In this document: piece by piece, positions 45,759-59,261 of the stretch
Layout of the letters: every line of letters begins with the position of its first letter
Numbering within the stretch: the first letter of the stretch is position 1
NCBI GenBank assembly: GCA_009823505.1
Contig: VZQC01009517.1
Location: 504,319 to 568,318, forward strand
DNA from: Rhizomys pruinosus
Lineage: Eukaryota > Chordata > Mammalia > Rodentia > Spalacidae
Length of the DNA stretch: 64,000 nucleotides
Direction: 5' to 3'
Notes under the pieces: model-generated
The model's input: the letters and a program-made list of their open reading frames with translations, nothing else
Databases searched by the model: none
Told to the model about the DNA's origin: nothing
Translations under genes and position numbers: made by a program

Positions 45759-46470
45759 CAGGCATGTTGGTGCATACCTTTACTCCCACACTCAGGAAAC
45801 AGAGGCAGGTGGAGTTCAAAGCCTGCCTGGTCTACATAGCCAGTTTCAGGCCAGCTGGTGTGGAGAGCAGGTGTGGTGACAGTCCTAAGAAGGCACCCGA
45901 GACTTTAGCAAAGTTTTATGACTAACACCCGAGTCTTATGATTAACACCTGATTCCCTCCTACCTCAAAGTAAAGCCACGCTCACCGTTTGAGCTGTGCA
46001 GGTGCACCCTGTATACAAGATCAGGCCAGATGATACCAATAGACCAGCCACGCAACCTGGGCTGGGAAGGTGGATAAATAGAGGGACTTTCTAGATAGAG
46101 GGACACTCTCTCTCCCTCTCCTTTCTAGTCTTAGGAGAGAAGCTTGCTTGCCTGAGGAAGACACTCTCTCTCTCCTTTCTAGTCTGAGAGAGAAGCTTGC
46201 TTGCCTGAGGAAGGAGAAGGCTTAGAGGGAGAGGCTTGGAGAAGGAGAAAAGATGTGCTTGAATAAACCGTTCTGACAAGACCTGCCTGCCTGAATAATA
46301 AACAGCTTTGAGAAGAACGAGCGAGAGGTGCTTTGTTGCTGCGGCTTCATACAAGTGTCCCCTACAAATGCTTCATACAAGTGTTTCATACGAGTGTACG
46401 AAGTGTTTCATACAAGCTGGGGCTGCAGGGAAACCCTGATTCAAAAAAATGACAAAAAGAAAAAAAACCT
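45759..46470 (+). repeat. B1 SINE split by a solo LTR
   Basis: B1 left part 45,759-45,858 and right part 46,415-46,470 join perfectly at agctgg, the duplicated target of the LTR. Confidence 0.9.
45859..46414 (+). mobile_element. Solo LTR of an endogenous retrovirus (ERVK-like)
   Basis: 556 nt that start TG and end CA, flanked by the exact 6-bp duplication agctgg (45,853-45,858 and 46,415-46,420). Six-base target duplication is typical of ERVK/IAP-class elements. A TATA-like ataaata lies at about 46,073 and AATAAA at 46,262 and 46,297. The CT-rich R/U3 part is internally duplicated (46,104-46,217), and the last 70 nt repeat cttcatacaagtgt with variations. No internal viral genes remain. Orientation is inferred from TATA and AATAAA. 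Confidence 0.88.
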
Positions 46471-47197
46471 AAAAAGTAGCTAGCTACATACATAGAAAAA
46501 TACTCATCATCTATGACTATAAGAATGCTCACAGGTCTTCAAAATCTATTTTACCTTATATATAAGTGAATTAATCTGGCGAAGGTATATAAACTGGCTA
46601 AGAGTCTACTAGTATATGATTTATTCATGAATATAATTTTAGTTTACAACAAAGCTGTTTTTCCTTTAAGGTTCTCATCTAACAGCAATTATCTGAGATG
46701 ATAATCACAACTTACCTAAGAGGAACTGTCTACTACTTATGTTTTATAGTCAGAATTCAGATGGAAAGACACCGTTTTTACTCCACAGATGGGAGAGAAA
46801 CAGAAAATGGCAGAGAAAAGCTGAAATCAAACTGAGACTTGGAATTTGCAGATCTAAGAACTGGGGAACTGGTTCAGTGCTAAGGACACGTGTTCAATCC
46901 CCAGATAGATTTATGGTTACATGTATGTATGTGTATATACATATACAGTGCATTAATAGCAGGTATGATAATTTGAAGACAAAACTGTAATGAATTGTAA
47001 CATCTCAGCTTTCAAGATAATGCCAAGAAGGAAGATATGAGTTCTCTTTACACATAAGCTGTCTCTGCAAAACCAAAAATAAGGACCAACTGAATCTAAG
47101 AGCTGGGTAGATTTCCTTCACTTAGTATTAAATCTTGGTAAATAATGTGAAATAGAAAATGATTACAAAGCCAAGCCCCTCTCTCTGACAGAAATCA

Positions 47198-47371
<174 letters not shown>

Positions 47372-47910
47372 TTAGTAGCATATTATAAATAAATAACAGC
47401 ACAGGAATACTAACTGGCTTTCTTTGTTACTGCATTTACTAATATTTTGGTTTCTCTATAATCTCTTCTGTAATAGTTAATTTTTCCTTGCCAAAAATTA
47501 TTACTGACAGGTGAAAAGAACCTGAAGTATGTTAGAAATGTTTTGAAAACTGTCCTTAAATCTGGTATTAGAAATAAGAAGAAATCCTGTGAGGTTTTAG
47601 GTTAAACCCTAAAGGTAAGTGTGTTATTCATCTTTGCACTGTTAGAAATCCATTTAAAGGAATAGACATTAGAATTTCAGTAACATTTTCTATAACCAGA
47701 GTTAGGCAACCATCAAAAGCAGAATGGCATTAGGCCACTATAATAAGGCAACCCTGTGGATCAAAACCAAGATCATCTTTTTGATCTACATGCCATACAA
47801 AAGGTGGGGATCTTTACTCTGGAAGTCAGGATCCCAAACACTTCTGACCCAAGTGTTTTGGATAAAGGACACTCCATGTGAATACATATATAGAAACCCC
47901 TACATTCCCA

Positions 47911-47976
47911 CACCCAGCAAGTACTCAGCATGTATAGGCAGGCAGCAGCCTATACATGCTGAGTACTTGCTGGGTG
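47911..47976. repeat. Perfect 28-bp inverted repeat, 10-nt loop
   Basis: Arm 47,911-47,938 (cacccagcaagtactcagc and on) is the exact reverse complement of 47,949-47,976 (ending gagtacttgctgggtg). The loop is caggcagcag. No mismatch over 28 base pairs. Either strand would fold into a stable hairpin in RNA. Confidence 0.97.
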
Positions 47977-48159
47977 AGTACTGCAGACTGATGAGGAATC
48001 ATGTGACTCTGCTAGAGCCCATTCTATCTCCATGTCATCCATCCTGGTCTTTTGCAGCCTTCTCACTTACTGTTCAAATTAAAGACCAAGCACCAGGCAC
48101 ACTCACTTAGAAGCACCTGAGGAAATGGTGAAGTGGAAAGCCAGAGTGGAGCTGGGCCT

Positions 48160-48181
48160 AAGGCCTAAGGCCTAAGGCCCC
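48160..48181. repeat. Short GGCCTAA tandem
   Basis: Three copies of the heptamer ggcctaa. Confidence 0.85.
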
Positions 48182-48357
48182 CACCTATCTTCCTGTGCTT
48201 GGGAGAGTGGCCTTTCTCAAACAACAGAGACACAGAGACACAATGCTCAGTAAAATGGCCCTTTCAATTCAGAGGACCCTGGCAACATCAGCAATTTTGG
48301 GTTACCATTGATGGATTGGGGGGGAGGGGCAGTTGGCTTCTGAAAAGAATGATGTGA

Positions 48358-48495
48358 GATTTTTGAGACAGGGTCTCTCTTTAGTCCCAGCTGCCCTGGA
48401 GCTCACTATGTAGACCAGGCTGGCCTTGAACTCAGAGATCCGCCTGCCTCTGCCTCCCAAGTGCTGGGACTAAAGGCGTCGCCGCCACGCCCATT
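48358..48495 (-). repeat. B1 SINE
   Basis: Antisense full-length B1. Confidence 0.93.
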
Positions 48496-49280
48496 GATGT
48501 GGGAGTTCTTAATGAAATCTCAGTAGTCCTCAAAAGCCAATTAAAGCAAATGTTTATTTCATTCATCATGCAAAATTTGAAAAGCCATTTCAACCCTGTT
48601 CCTGCTGCTCCTCGCTGCCTATGCTTCATGACAATATTAAACCAGTGCTCAGCATCTCTAAATTTTACTATTTAATCCTTTCCTTAAGGCTAAAAGCCAA
48701 AAAAAAGGGGGGGGGGCTAGAAGTCACTCTTCCTAGTTCAGAGTTGCTACTTTTTGCTTCACTGAGCTGGAAGGTTGAGGATTGAATTTGTGGCTATCAA
48801 GGTTAATATTGAAGCCAGTAAAATAAAATTTTATTTAAAACTGCTAAAGCAAGGTAACTCTGAGAAACTTAATTCCATTCACTATAGCTAACTTCCTCAA
48901 CTGGCAAGTCTGAGTGTATTCATCAGCTGCCTGCCACTGGGGGTGGCTGTCAGCACAGAGAATCGGCTGGACATAATTCCATCTGTGGCACTAGGAGCTT
49001 ATAGTGCAGCTGGCTACATCGTAGTAGATCAGGAAGCAGAGAGAACTCTGGACAAACCCAAGGCTAGGCCTGACAGATAAGACCTGTCCCCAGTGACCCA
49101 CTTTCTACAGTCACAGCTCATAAAGGTCTACGGCCACCCCCAAAAGTGCACCACCATCTGGGGACCAGGTGTTCAAATACCTGCTGCCTATGGGAGCAGC
49201 TGACACCCCAAGCCCAACAAGGGTGAGAGCCCTGGCAGCCGGGCCTCACCAGCAGGAGTGACTGGAACTTCCATGGAAAA

Positions 49281-49475
49281 CTCAGGCTCCAGGAGAGGGC
49301 TCAGGCTACCTCCTGGGGGCTCTCCCACTGACCCAGCCCTTCCTACTCAGGCTCCAGGAGAGGGCTCAGGCTACCTCCTGGGGGCTCTCCCACTGACCCA
49401 GCCCTTCCTACTCAGGCTCCAGGAGAGGGCTCAGGCTACCTCCTGAGGGCTCTCTCACTGACCCAGCCCTTCCTA
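49281..49475. repeat. 65-bp minisatellite, three units
   Basis: Units at 49,281-49,345, 49,346-49,410 and 49,411-49,475, each starting ctcaggctccaggagaggg. The first two are identical and the third has two changes. Confidence 0.97.
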
Positions 49476-49567
49476 CTCTTGGGGCTTCAAATCACTCCTG
49501 CAGTCTCCCACATCAAAGTTAACCAGACGTCTGAGAAATGTCTTTAATGTATACAGAAAGCAAAAAT

Positions 49568-49658
49568 CAACTCCCTCTTCCAATCTCCACAGGCATACAC
49601 AACAAGGGTACACTTACATACATGCAGGCAATACATTCATACACATAAAATAAAAATT
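49568..49658 (+). repeat. B3-type SINE 3' fragment
   Basis: Sense 3' end only: tacatacatgcaggcaata and cacataaaataaaaat. Confidence 0.8.
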
Positions 49659-49867
49659 AAAAACTCAGATCTTAGAGGTATTGTGGTAGAAATAAAATAT
49701 TAAACAGGTTATGAAAGTGAATATATCTACCAAAAAGTAGAGAAATAAAATTAGAGGAGCAGTCAAGAGGCCCAACATTTAAACAAGTCCAGAGGGAAGA
49801 AATAAAGTACATAGTCTCAGTTGAAGTTAGGTAGAACATGTCTTACATGGAGGGAGGTGGGGTAGCT

Positions 49868-50082
49868 GGTGGAGCTGGAGAGATGGCTGAGCAGTTAAAA
49901 GCACTGGCTGCTCTTGCAAAGGACCTGGGTTTGGTTCCTAGCACCCACGTGGCATATAACAACCATCTATAACTCCAGTTCCAGGTAATCCAACACCCTC
50001 TTCTGACATCTGTGGGCACTGTACACACTTACATGCAGGCAAACCACTCACACACATAAAAATAAATTTAAAAAAAAATTTA
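49868..50082 (+). repeat. B3-type SINE
   Basis: Sense full-length copy. Confidence 0.9.
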
Positions 50083-50089
50083 ACTGTTG

Positions 50090-50580
50090 GGTATATGGCC
50101 CAAGCCTGTAATTCCAACACTCAAGAGACAGGAGGATCACTGTTAAGTTTGACACCAAGCAGGGCTACACAGTAAAACTAGCAAGAGAGAGAGAAAGAAA
50201 CTCAAATGTGTTAGAAAATTTCCAGAACTGAAAGAATGAGGTTAGAGTCCCCATGTTCTTCCAATGGATGTAGATGAAAACAGAGCTCTACCAAGGGACC
50301 CTAAAATTTCAAAGTCTAAGAACAGGTCATTGCCAGGCACAGTGTCCACACCTGGAATCTCAGCACTGGGAGACTGCAGCAGAATTGCTGGTCTGAGGCT
50401 AGCCAGGGCTGCAGAGTAATACCCTGTGTCAAAAATAAAACTACCACACAAAACAGGTCATAAGCCAGGCACACTGAAAAGCACCTGTAGACCCAGTTAC
50501 TCAGGAGGCTGAGGTAGGTGGGCTGCTTTGAGCCTACAAGTTCAAGACTAGGCAGTATGGTGAGCCCTCTTCTCAAAACT
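50090..50580 (+). repeat. Three old B1-like SINEs
   Basis: Diverged sense copies at about 50,095-50,185, 50,330-50,440 and 50,463-50,580, each with a (g)ccaggcac-type start and a caaaa end. Confidence 0.6.
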
Positions 50581-50615
50581 AAAGTTTTATAAGTCATATA
50601 AAAGGTCTGTAGTTG

Positions 50616-50777
50616 TGCCGGGCGTAGTGGCGCACACCTTTAATCCTAGCACTTGGGAGGCAGAGGCAGGCGGATCTTTGTGAGTTCAAGGCCAGCCTGG
50701 TCTACAGAGTGAGTTCCAGGACAGCTGGGGCTATAGGGAGACCCTGTCTCGAAAACACCAAAAAAAAAAAAAAAAAG
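50616..50777 (+). repeat. B1 SINE
   Basis: Young sense B1; ggtctgtagttgt recurs on both sides as target duplication. Confidence 0.95.
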
Positions 50778-52233
50778 GTCTGTAGTTGTCTTCATCCCAT
50801 ACCAAAGAGTGCAGGAGAGGGTGCTAAGAAGGAATGCTTTCTCATGGTGGCACATGCCAGCCTCTAGTTCTAGCTTCTAGGGGTGCTGAGTCAGAAGGAT
50901 GGCTGAGTCCAGGACCATAGGGACCTCTGACACAAACAAATCATCCAGGAAACAGGTGGTCCATTAACGAAAAGGGAATGCCCAGGGTGATGAGAAGACC
51001 TGGGTACACCACCAAGTCTCAGAACAAGTAACTAGAATGAAACTAAATTGTTAACAAAAAAATCCAAGACTGAAACCTCATCTTCAGTCATAGGAAGAGA
51101 ACTGATGAAACTAGAAACCAAAGAGGCAGCACACATACTTAGAGAAGACAGACGGGAAGTAGCAAAAGTCAGTGACAAAACAGGAGGGGGAGAGAGCCCA
51201 CAGAATCCTGCGGCAATGGAATACACTTCACTTACTTTAAGTAACTATACATGTGCAGCTTCATTAAAACAAATCTACAAAAACTGGATTAATAAAAGTT
51301 ATACCAATTATTAACTTGCTTATAAATTCTACTCATATTTGTTATTAGTAACTGCAGCAACAGAAAGAACCAATTAATAATTCCATTAAATATCTCAAAA
51401 ACTGAACACAAAAAAAACTTTATGAATTCAAGACACATGCGAGACAAGCAACTACTTGAAGCTTCGAGGCATGAGTATGATCAAGCAGCAATCACAACAA
51501 AGGGTTACAGAACACAATCACAGAAACCATAGTGAATGTGGCATTTCAAGTGATCCGCCTTATTATAGTGTCCGAGCATCTGCTTCCAATTAGGATTAAC
51601 AAATTTACAATTTGGTTTTTCAATTAAGAAGTTTGGGGTTTTTTTGAAGCTGGAATAAGACTGCAATTATACTTAGTAAGCCTTCAATATAAGTAATAAG
51701 TGATTCTTAAAGTATGTCCTCTCAGCACACGCGGGGACAGAATGAACTTGGCCAAGTCTCCCTTTGCCACAAAGAATAGAGATCAGATTTTGTAAACTAA
51801 GAATAATGCATTCTCAACATGCTTATATGAGCAAGCCTTTAACATAAATGTGATTGTGCTTCAAAGCTGTACAGAATCTCAGGTTATAATGTGTACTATG
51901 CTAAAAGCTATGATTAAGGCAAGAAAAGCATTAAGTGATACCTTCTTACAGAGAGCTCGCAGCTTGAAAGCAGAAAAATGAAATGCAGCATGTTCATAAA
52001 GACTTAAGGAAAAACTATGACCATTTCCCACAAATCCGAGTCTGTTCAATTACTGTCCCTGCTGGGTAGTTAACAGGCTTGGTGCCCTTTATTTCAGAAA
52101 GGAAAACATTCCATTTTCCTGAGACTGCAAAATGACAGCACCGTTCAGAGGTTTCTCTACATGAGCACACCAACGAGGTCTACATTTCTTATTCCTGGGC
52201 TAGGCATGAGAAGAATGACAATTAAATATGTAC

Positions 52234-52293
52234 CTTTTTGTTGAATGCCCAGATTTTGTCCCACTCCATGTTCACCACAGACCGAGAGGAACC
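52234..52293 (-). CDS. Eprs1: Eprs1 exon 4: GluRS core end
   Basis: 60 nt, phase 0 at both ends; acceptor TTCTAG|GGT and donor AAAAAG|GTACAT. It encodes GSSRSVVNMEWDKIWAFNK then K. It is a short exon in the helical connector after the catalytic core. Confidence 0.95.
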
Positions 52294-52334
52294 CTAGAAA
52301 AAAAAAAATTTTAAGAATAAAAACTATTAAGTGG

Positions 52335-52500
52335 AGGGTAGGTGAAAAGGTTCGCCCTGTCCACCTGAGCTTAATCCCTGAAACCCACGTGGTTGAGGAG
52401 GGAAATGACTCCCAAGTTTTTCTCTGGCCTCCACATGTACACCGTGTGTGTGCAAGGGGCACGTGGGCACACGCACGTGCACACACGATTAATTAATTAA
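52335..52500 (+). repeat. tRNA-derived SINE (B2/B3/B4 group)
   Basis: Sense, older; taatccctgaaacccacgt and cctccacatgtacaccgtg, ending in an AATT repeat. Confidence 0.7.
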
Positions 52501-52507
52501 TTAATTT

Positions 52508-52700
52508 TGGAGGCTGGAGAGATGGCTCAGAGGTTAAGAGCATTGGCTGCTCTTGGAGAGGATCTGGGTTTAAATCCCAGCACCCGTATAGCAGCTAACA
52601 ATTAACCAACGCCCTCTTCTGGCCTCTATTCATAAGTGGTGCACTTACATACATGAAAACCACTCAAACACATAAAATAAAAAGAAATAAAAATTTTTAA
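52508..52700 (+). repeat. B3-type SINE
   Basis: Sense copy with a deletion between gcagctaacaa and ccctcttctggcc. Confidence 0.88.
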
Positions 52701-52997
52701 ATAACTTAAAATATTTTATTTCAAGTCAAGCATATTTTAAAAAGACAAAGAGAACAATCAAAACCTGCATATTTATCACCACTGAAACTTACAACTTGGT
52801 GTGTGGAAGGAAAACTGCTACCTTTAACAACAGTTCCTATTAAAGGTCATGCTACAGGTTTTCCAGAACCAACACATGTGTATTTCACTGTATGAAATCC
52901 CTCTACTGCCCTTGCCCACCCTAGGAAGGAGCTTAGGACATACCCTTCCTCCACTATCATAACAGTGCTAACTCAGCCCCTTAAATGTCTACTCTTT

Positions 52998-53243
52998 TTT
53001 TTTTTTTTTTTAATTTATTTATTTCTGTATGTGTATGAATGTACTGTCTGCATGCAGGTCTGTGCACCCGTGTCGTGCAATGCCGCGGAGGTCAGAAGAG
53101 GGTCTCGGATTCCCCTGGAACTGGAGTTCTCCTGGAATTGGAGTTACAGACGGTTCTTAGCCGCCATGTGGGTGCTGGGGATCGAACCCGGGTCTTCTGC
53201 AAGAGCGTCGGTGCTCTTAACCACCAGGCTGTCTCTCCAGCCC
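52998..53243 (-). repeat. B2/B3-type SINE, internal-duplication subfamily
   Basis: Antisense full copy; exact target duplication taaatgtctactctt. Confidence 0.96.
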
Positions 53244-53261
53244 CTAAATGTCTACTCTTAA

Positions 53262-53490
53262 CCAAGTGTTGCGGCACATGCCTGTCATTCCAGCAAGTTC
53301 AAGGCCAGCCTGGTCTACACAGTGAGTCTAAGTCAGACAAGGACATATACAGATGGGGGGGGGGGGTCTACCTTTGCCAAGCAGGGTAGCTCAAACCTGT
53401 AATCCCAGCCCTCAGGAGACTAAGGCAGGAAGAGGAAGAGCATGTGAGTTCAAGGTCAGCATGGGCTAGAGCAATAACTTGTCTCAAAAA
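53262..53490 (+). repeat. Two old B1-like SINEs
   Basis: Sense copies at about 53,262-53,345 (with internal deletion) and 53,375-53,490, separated by a G10 run. Confidence 0.7.
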
Positions 53491-53530
53491 GAACAATTAC
53501 AAAATCAGCTAACACTGAATCCTAAGATCA

Positions 53531-55201
<1,671 letters not shown>

Positions 55202-55269
55202 TCAGCTATTTCACCTTCCCCATCTTAAAGTTATACTAAAAAATGTAATTCTTTACAAGTTGAATTGAT

Positions 55270-55365
55270 TTTATGCTGGGCATGGTGGCTCATGCCTGTG
55301 ATACCAGCACTCAGGAGGTAGAGGCACAAAGATCATCACAGATTCCAGGTCAGTTACACAGCAGA
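55270..55365 (+). repeat. B1-like fragment
   Basis: Sense; gctgggcatggtggctcat then a truncated end. Confidence 0.75.
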
Positions 55366-55444
55366 CAAAATATAACAACACAAAACTGCTGATAATGTTT
55401 TGATATACTTTTGAGTATTATGAGCTGGGAAATAAAAATTTTAT

Positions 55445-55745
55445 TTGGGGGTTTTCTCTTTTTTTGGTCTTTTTGATACAGGGTCTCCCTGTAGCTCCCA
55501 GCTGCCCTGGAACTTACTATGTAGACCAAGCTGGCCTTGAACTCATAGAGACACGCTTGCCTCTGCGTCTCCAGTGCTGGGATTAAAGGTGTGAGCCGAC
55601 ATGCTCAGCTTCTTTAGTTTTTGAGGCAGGATCTCAGCTCTGGCCGGCCTGGTCCTCACTGTACAGTTCAGAATATGCTTAAGCTAATGGCAATCTTCTA
55701 CCTCCTGAGTGCTGCAACTACTGACATGTAATACCATGCCCAGTT
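55445..55745 (-). repeat. Two antisense B1s
   Basis: A B1 at 55,450-55,608, then a more diverged one at 55,615-55,745. Confidence 0.8.
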
Positions 55746-55769
55746 CGTGATCAACTCTAGAAAATAGTT

Positions 55770-55975
55770 TCTGAGGCTGGAGAGATGGCTCAGCAGTTAG
55801 CTGCTCTTGCCAAGGACCTGGGTTCCATTCCCAGCACTCATATGGCAGCCACCTAAAGTCTAGTTCCAAGGGTCTGACCTCTTCTGGCCTCTGGGGTCAC
55901 TGCACACATGGGAGGATATAACACATGCAGGCAAAACACTCAAACACACAAAATAAAAATAACTAAAATTCTTTT
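55770..55975 (+). repeat. B3-type SINE
   Basis: Sense copy with a 15-nt loss in the head. Confidence 0.88.
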
Positions 55976-55992
55976 AAAAGTGGTCTGTTTCA

Positions 55993-56135
55993 GCCGGGTA
56001 TGGTGGTACTCACCAGCACCCGGGAGCCGGAGGCAGGCGGATCTCTGTGAGTTCAAGGCTAGCTTGGTCTACATAGTGAGTTCTAGGACAGCTGGGGCTA
56101 CAGGGAGACCCTGTCTCAAAAAAATAAATAAATAA
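55993..56135 (+). repeat. B1 SINE
   Basis: Sense B1 with AAAT tail; followed by a short diverged B1-like piece to 56,245. Confidence 0.92.
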
Positions 56136-56271
56136 AAAAAATAAAGTGGCCTGTTTCACCAGATGTGGTGACACAAACCTGTAATCTCAACACTTGGAAG
56201 GCAGAAGTGGGCAGTAGCAGGTAGACCCTGCCTCAAAAAAAAAAAAGTTTCCACCTGGAAATTTGAAGAAA

Positions 56272-56500
56272 AGGGGTTGGAGAGATGGCTCAGCAGTTAA
56301 GAGAGCACTCATTGGCTATTCTTGCTGAAGACCTGGGTTGGATTCCCAGCACCCACATGGCAGCTCACAACCATCCATAACTCATAACTTTAGTTCCAAA
56401 GTATCCAACACCCTCTTCAAGCCACCAAGAGCACTGCATACACACAAGTGCACTTACATACATGCAGGCAATATACTCATACCCATAAATTAATAGATTT
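56272..56500 (+). repeat. B3-type SINE
   Basis: Sense copy; aggggttggagagatggct to cataaattaatag. Confidence 0.88.
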
Positions 56501-56759
56501 TTTTTTAAAGTCAAAGAAAAAAACCAAATTTGTAATTTAATACATAATTACATATCAGCTTGGCAAGATCTATGACCATATCTATGTAATTGTATGTCTG
56601 TGTATAAAATAGAACATTATACATAAAATTTTCAAGAAATTTAGCTTTTAAATATACTAGCACCCAGGAGACAGAGGAAATAGACCTCTGTGAGCTGTCA
56701 GCCAGCTGGAACTACATGACTACCATTCGTTACTGGAAAAAAAAAAAAAAAAAAAGTTG

Positions 56760-56962
56760 AGGGCTGGAGAGATGGCCTAGCGGTCAAGGGCACTGACTGC
56801 TCTTGCAGAGGACCCGGGTTAATTCCCAGCAACCACATGGCGGCTGAGAACCGTCTTTAACTCCAGTTCCAGGGGAATCCGACACCCTCTTCTGACCTCC
56901 TCGGCATTGCACGACATGGGTGCACAGACCTACATACATTCATACACATAAAAAAAAAAAAA
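56760..56962 (+). repeat. B2/B3-type SINE
   Basis: Sense copy with a short loss near its 3' end, directly followed by a B1. Confidence 0.94.
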
Positions 56963-56968
56963 TTTAAA

Positions 56969-57105
56969 GCCAGGCGTGGTGGCGCACGCCTTTAATCCTA
57001 GCACTCAGGAGGCGCAGAGGCAGGTGGATCTTTGTGAGTTCAAGGCTAGCCTGGTCTACAGAGCAAGTTCCAGGACAGCTGGGACTACAAAAGACAAAAA
57101 AAAGG
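56969..57105 (+). repeat. B1 SINE
   Basis: Young sense B1 right after the B2/B3 tail. Confidence 0.94.
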
Positions 57106-57152
57106 GGAAAAAGTGTTCCACTCTTCTCCCCTCCCTCCTTTTTCAGTGCTAC

Positions 57153-57190
57153 CAGAGAGAGGGGAGAGAGAGAGGAGAGAGAGAGGAGAG

Positions 57191-57227
<37 letters not shown>

Positions 57228-57236
57228 AAAGAGAGA

Positions 57237-57269
<33 letters not shown>

Positions 57270-57270
57270 G
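57153..57270. repeat. (GA)n microsatellite
   Basis: Interrupted GA/GGA run of about 115 nt. Confidence 0.96.
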
Positions 57271-57286
57271 TGTTAAAAAATGATTT

Positions 57287-57600
57287 CTGGGGGCTGAAGG
57301 ATGGCCCTAGCGTTAAGGTAGGCCGACCGCTCTTGCAGAGGGACCCGGGTTCGATCCCCAGCACACATGGCGGGCTGAGAACCGTCTGTTACTCCGGTCC
57401 AGGAAACTTCCAGTTCCAGGGGAATCCCGAGACCCTCTTCTGACCTCCGCGGCATCGCACGACACGAAGTGCGCAGACCTGCATGCAGACAATACATTCA
57501 TACAACATAAAAATAAAAAAAAAAATAAATAAATAAAATAAATAAATAAATAAAATTAAAAAAAAATACACAAAGCATCAATAAAACTATTTTAAAAAAA
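57287..57600 (+). repeat. B2/B3-type SINE with long A-rich tail
   Basis: Sense copy with several small indels; (AAAT)n and A tail. tgatttctgg is repeated on both sides. Confidence 0.9.
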
Positions 57601-57616
57601 AAAAAAAAAAATGATT

Positions 57617-57830
57617 TCTGGTGCTGAAGAGATGATGGCTCAGCAGTTAAGAGCACTGGCTGCTCTGGCAGAAGATGGGGCTTGGTTCCTAGTACCCATG
57701 TGGTGGCTAACAAATGTCTGTGACACCACTTCCAGGCATCCAACACCCTCTTTCTGACTTCCACAGGCATTGCATGACATAGGTGCACTTACATACAAGC
57801 AATACACTCATACACATTAATAATCAAAAT
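57617..57830 (+). repeat. B3-type SINE
   Basis: Sense copy; gtgctgaagagatgatggc to cattaataatcaaaat. Confidence 0.88.
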
Positions 57831-57834
57831 AAAT

Positions 57835-57985
57835 GGCCAAGCATGGGAACACAAACCTTTAATCCCAGCACTCGGGAGGCAGAGGCAGGTGGATCTCTGT
57901 GAGTTCAATGCCAGCCAGATCAAGTTCCAGGCCAGCTGGAGCTACAGGGAGACCCAGTCTCAAAAAAAAGATGAAAAAAATAAAT
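57835..57985 (+). repeat. B1 SINE
   Basis: Sense B1 with a small deletion around agatcaagttccagg. Confidence 0.9.
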
Positions 57986-58011
57986 GAAATAAAAAAGTGC
58001 TTTCTGAGACA

Positions 58012-58215
58012 TGCATGGTGGTACACATTTTTTCTTTCTTTTTGAGACAGGGTCTAACTCATTATGTAGACCAGGCTAACCTTGAACTCACTTCTAATCC
58101 CAGCACTCAGGAGGCAGTGGCAGGAGGATCTCTATGAGACTGAGGCCAGCCTGGTCTACACAGAGGGTTCCAAGACAGCTGGGGCTACAGAGAAACCCTA
58201 TTTCAAAAAGAAGTA
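58012..58215 (+). repeat. B1 with nested antisense B1 piece
   Basis: A B1 start, an antisense B1 piece (58,028-58,088), then the rest of the sense B1 (58,090-58,215). Confidence 0.8.
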
Positions 58216-58239
58216 CAAACAAATAAAAAAAAAGAAATA

Positions 58240-58690
58240 AGGGGGTGGAGAGATAGCTCACAAGTTAAGAGCACTGACTACTCTTGCAGAGGACCCAGGT
58301 TAATTCCCAGCATTCCTGTGGTAGCTAAAAACCTTCTGAAATTCCCGTTACAGAGGATCTGATACCCTCTTCTGAACTCCGCAAGCTTGCATGACATGAC
58401 TGCACTTTCATGTATGCAGGCAATACACTCAAACACATAAGATAAAGTATTTTTTAAAAAAGAACAGGGACTAGAGAGCTGGCTCAGCTGTTAAGAGCAC
58501 TAGCTGCTTTTGCAGAGATCCCGGGTTCAGTTCCCAGCACTCACATGGTGGCTAACAATCATCCATAACTCCAGCTGCAGGAGATCTGATGCCCTCTTCT
58601 TTCCTCTTTGGGCACTGTACAACATGGGTGCACATACACACATGCAGGCATAATATGCATAGACATAAAAATAAATACAACTTAAAAAAG
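58240..58690 (+). repeat. Two tandem B3-type SINEs
   Basis: Sense copies at 58,240-58,465 and 58,468-58,690. Confidence 0.88.
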
Positions 58691-58764
58691 AATAGAGAAA
58701 AACCTTCTACAGCTTACTTTATAGAACAGAAGGCTTTTAGAGGATATATATTTCATTTTCTTCA

Positions 58765-58905
58765 GTTTTGTTTTTCTGAGATAGGGTCTTACTATGTAGC
58801 CTTACTAGGTAGCCTTGACTGACCTGGATCTCACAGAGATCCACCTGCCTCTGCCTTTTGAGTGCTAGGATTTCAGGTGGACATTGCCACACCCAGCACT
58901 GAGGG
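58765..58905 (-). repeat. B1 SINE
   Basis: Antisense with a small gtagccttactag duplication. Confidence 0.85.
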
Positions 58906-58929
58906 ATATTCTGCTTACAGAAAAAAAAT

Positions 58930-59000
58930 CTAGATGTAGCTGAGCAGCAGGACACCTGTCTAGCAAGCATAAGACCCTTGGTTCAAGTCTTACAAGCAAG
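58930..59000 (+). repeat. ID-like SINE
   Basis: tRNA-like: gtagctgagcagcaggaca and cttggttcaagtcttacaa. Confidence 0.6.
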
Positions 59001-59024
59001 AATTTAAAACAAATCTGTTTTGTT

Positions 59025-59182
59025 TCATTTTTTTTGTATTTTTGAGACAAGGTCTCCCTGTAGCTCCAGCTGTCCTGGAACTCACTCTGTAGACCAGGCT
59101 GGCCTTGAACATGTCACAGAGATCTGTCTGCCTCTGCTTCCCAAGTGCTGGGATTAAAGGCATGCACCACCATGCCCGGCTT
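59025..59182 (-). repeat. B1 SINE
   Basis: Antisense full-length B1. Confidence 0.93.
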
Positions 59183-59261
59183 CAAATTTGTAAACCCACG
59201 AAGAAAACTACTCAAAACTTTAAAACACATGCTACTTTCTTGGATTGTTCAGATTTCTGTT

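Noticed and set aside
49258..49446. 62-codon reading over the 65-bp repeat
   Set aside because: The unit length is not a multiple of three and there is no other coding evidence.
57034..57443. Arg/Glu-repeat proteins over the GA run
   Set aside because: Translations of the (GA)n microsatellite between SINEs.
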